From NCBI GenBank assembly GCA_902489295.1, contig CABTZM010000042.1, positions 1 to 13,838 of the forward strand: a DNA stretch of 13,838 nucleotides. The letters run 5' to 3'. Source of the DNA: an uncultured Collinsella sp. Its GTDB lineage: Bacteria > Actinomycetota > Coriobacteriia > Coriobacteriales > Coriobacteriaceae. The notes beneath the pieces were generated by a model. The model did no database searches. It was given only the letters and a program-made list of their open reading frames with translations, and had not been told where the DNA came from. The position numbers and the translations under genes are program-made. Positions 13,681 to 13,838 of this stretch are shown piece by piece. Position 1 is the first letter of the stretch; each line of letters begins with the position of its first letter.

Positions 13681-13704
13681 GGCCCGCCAAACATGTGGCG
13701 GGCC
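13681..13704 (-). promoter_or_regulatory. Hairpin in the htrA leader (possible attenuator)
   Basis: GGCCCGCC (13681-13688) and GGCGGGCC (13697-13704) form a perfect 8-bp GC stem with an 8-base loop. On the minus strand it is followed by TTTGGTTATT, 29 bases before the htrA ATG. There is no room for a promoter between hairpin and gene, so it lies within the htrA leader. It may attenuate transcription or stabilise the mRNA; alternatively it terminates a gene to the right of the window. Confidence 0.5.
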
Positions 13705-13763
13705 ATCATTGTTCACGTTGAGTTGTACCCCAATATGCGGGCGCACGTGTATGAGAACGCAAT

Positions 13764-13792
13764 CTTTTAGGAAGGCTTAAGTTCTGTTGCAA
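13764..13792 (-). promoter_or_regulatory. Candidate htrA promoter
   Basis: On the minus strand TTGCAA (plus 13787-13792) and TAAAAG (plus 13764-13769) are 17 bases apart, each matching 4 of 6 consensus bases. Transcription would start near 13757, about 105 bases before the ATG, and would include the leader hairpin. Confidence 0.35.
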
Positions 13793-13822
13793 ACCCGAAA
13801 GGCACCCGCACCTGCGGTAAAA

Positions 13823-13838
13823 CCACCACAAAGGTGCC
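13823..13838. repeat. Partial copy of the left-edge palindrome
   Basis: CCACCACAAAGGTGCC is identical to positions 1-16 in the same orientation. It is cut by the window end before the second arm. No gene is seen between 13652 and the end other than the htrA leader and this repeat. Confidence 0.6.

Noticed and set aside
1..13838. Circular molecule joined through the 16-base identical ends
   Set aside because: The shared sequence is short and part of a palindrome that is probably dispersed. The genes are chromosomal housekeeping types, and no replication or mobilisation gene is present.

Overview
The window is high-GC DNA that looks chromosomal and is densely packed with genes, mostly on the minus strand. 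Protein content and style (MoaC-MobB fusion, paired ABC exporters, LigA, HtrA with a Gln/Gly tail, many intergenic palindromes) suggest an anaerobic gut actinobacterium of the Coriobacteriia, most like Collinsella. This is an inference from protein character, not from a search.

From right to left along the minus strand, the layout is as follows. An HtrA-type serine protease (13651-12176) sits behind a hairpin-containing leader and ends in a strong terminator hairpin. A 449-base gap follows, holding a short palindrome and a 204-base MITE-like element with perfect 31-bp inverted ends. Next is the NAD-dependent DNA ligase ligA (11726-9498), which meets the plus-strand MATE exporter (7996-9342) tail to tail at a bidirectional terminator. 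The MATE promoter carries a dyad of MerR-operator type. Divergent from it is a two-gene ABC exporter operon (7735-4015), whose genes overlap by 8 bases and whose motif deviations show a heterodimer with one degenerate ATP site. Then comes a single AbiEi/DUF559-like gene (3799-2762) bracketed by two nearly identical 65-base hairpin repeats. Last is a molybdenum-cofactor operon, moaA then a moaC-mobB fusion (2526-159).

The first 152 bases hold a small hairpin and a 98-base stem-loop whose G-U pairs imply that the plus-strand RNA is the folded form. The same 16 bases stand at both ends of the window, so the window may be a contig bounded by a dispersed repeat.

The genes fall into separate modules: cofactor synthesis (MoaA and MoaC make cyclic pyranopterin monophosphate; MobB assists dinucleotide-cofactor insertion), drug or metabolite export (ABC pair and MATE), DNA replication and repair (LigA) and envelope protein quality control (HtrA). 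The best candidates for undescribed biology are the hairpin-flanked nuclease-like cassette, the plus-strand structured element next to moaC-mobB, and the MITE-like element upstream of ligA. No rRNA, tRNA, CRISPR array or complete transposase gene was seen.
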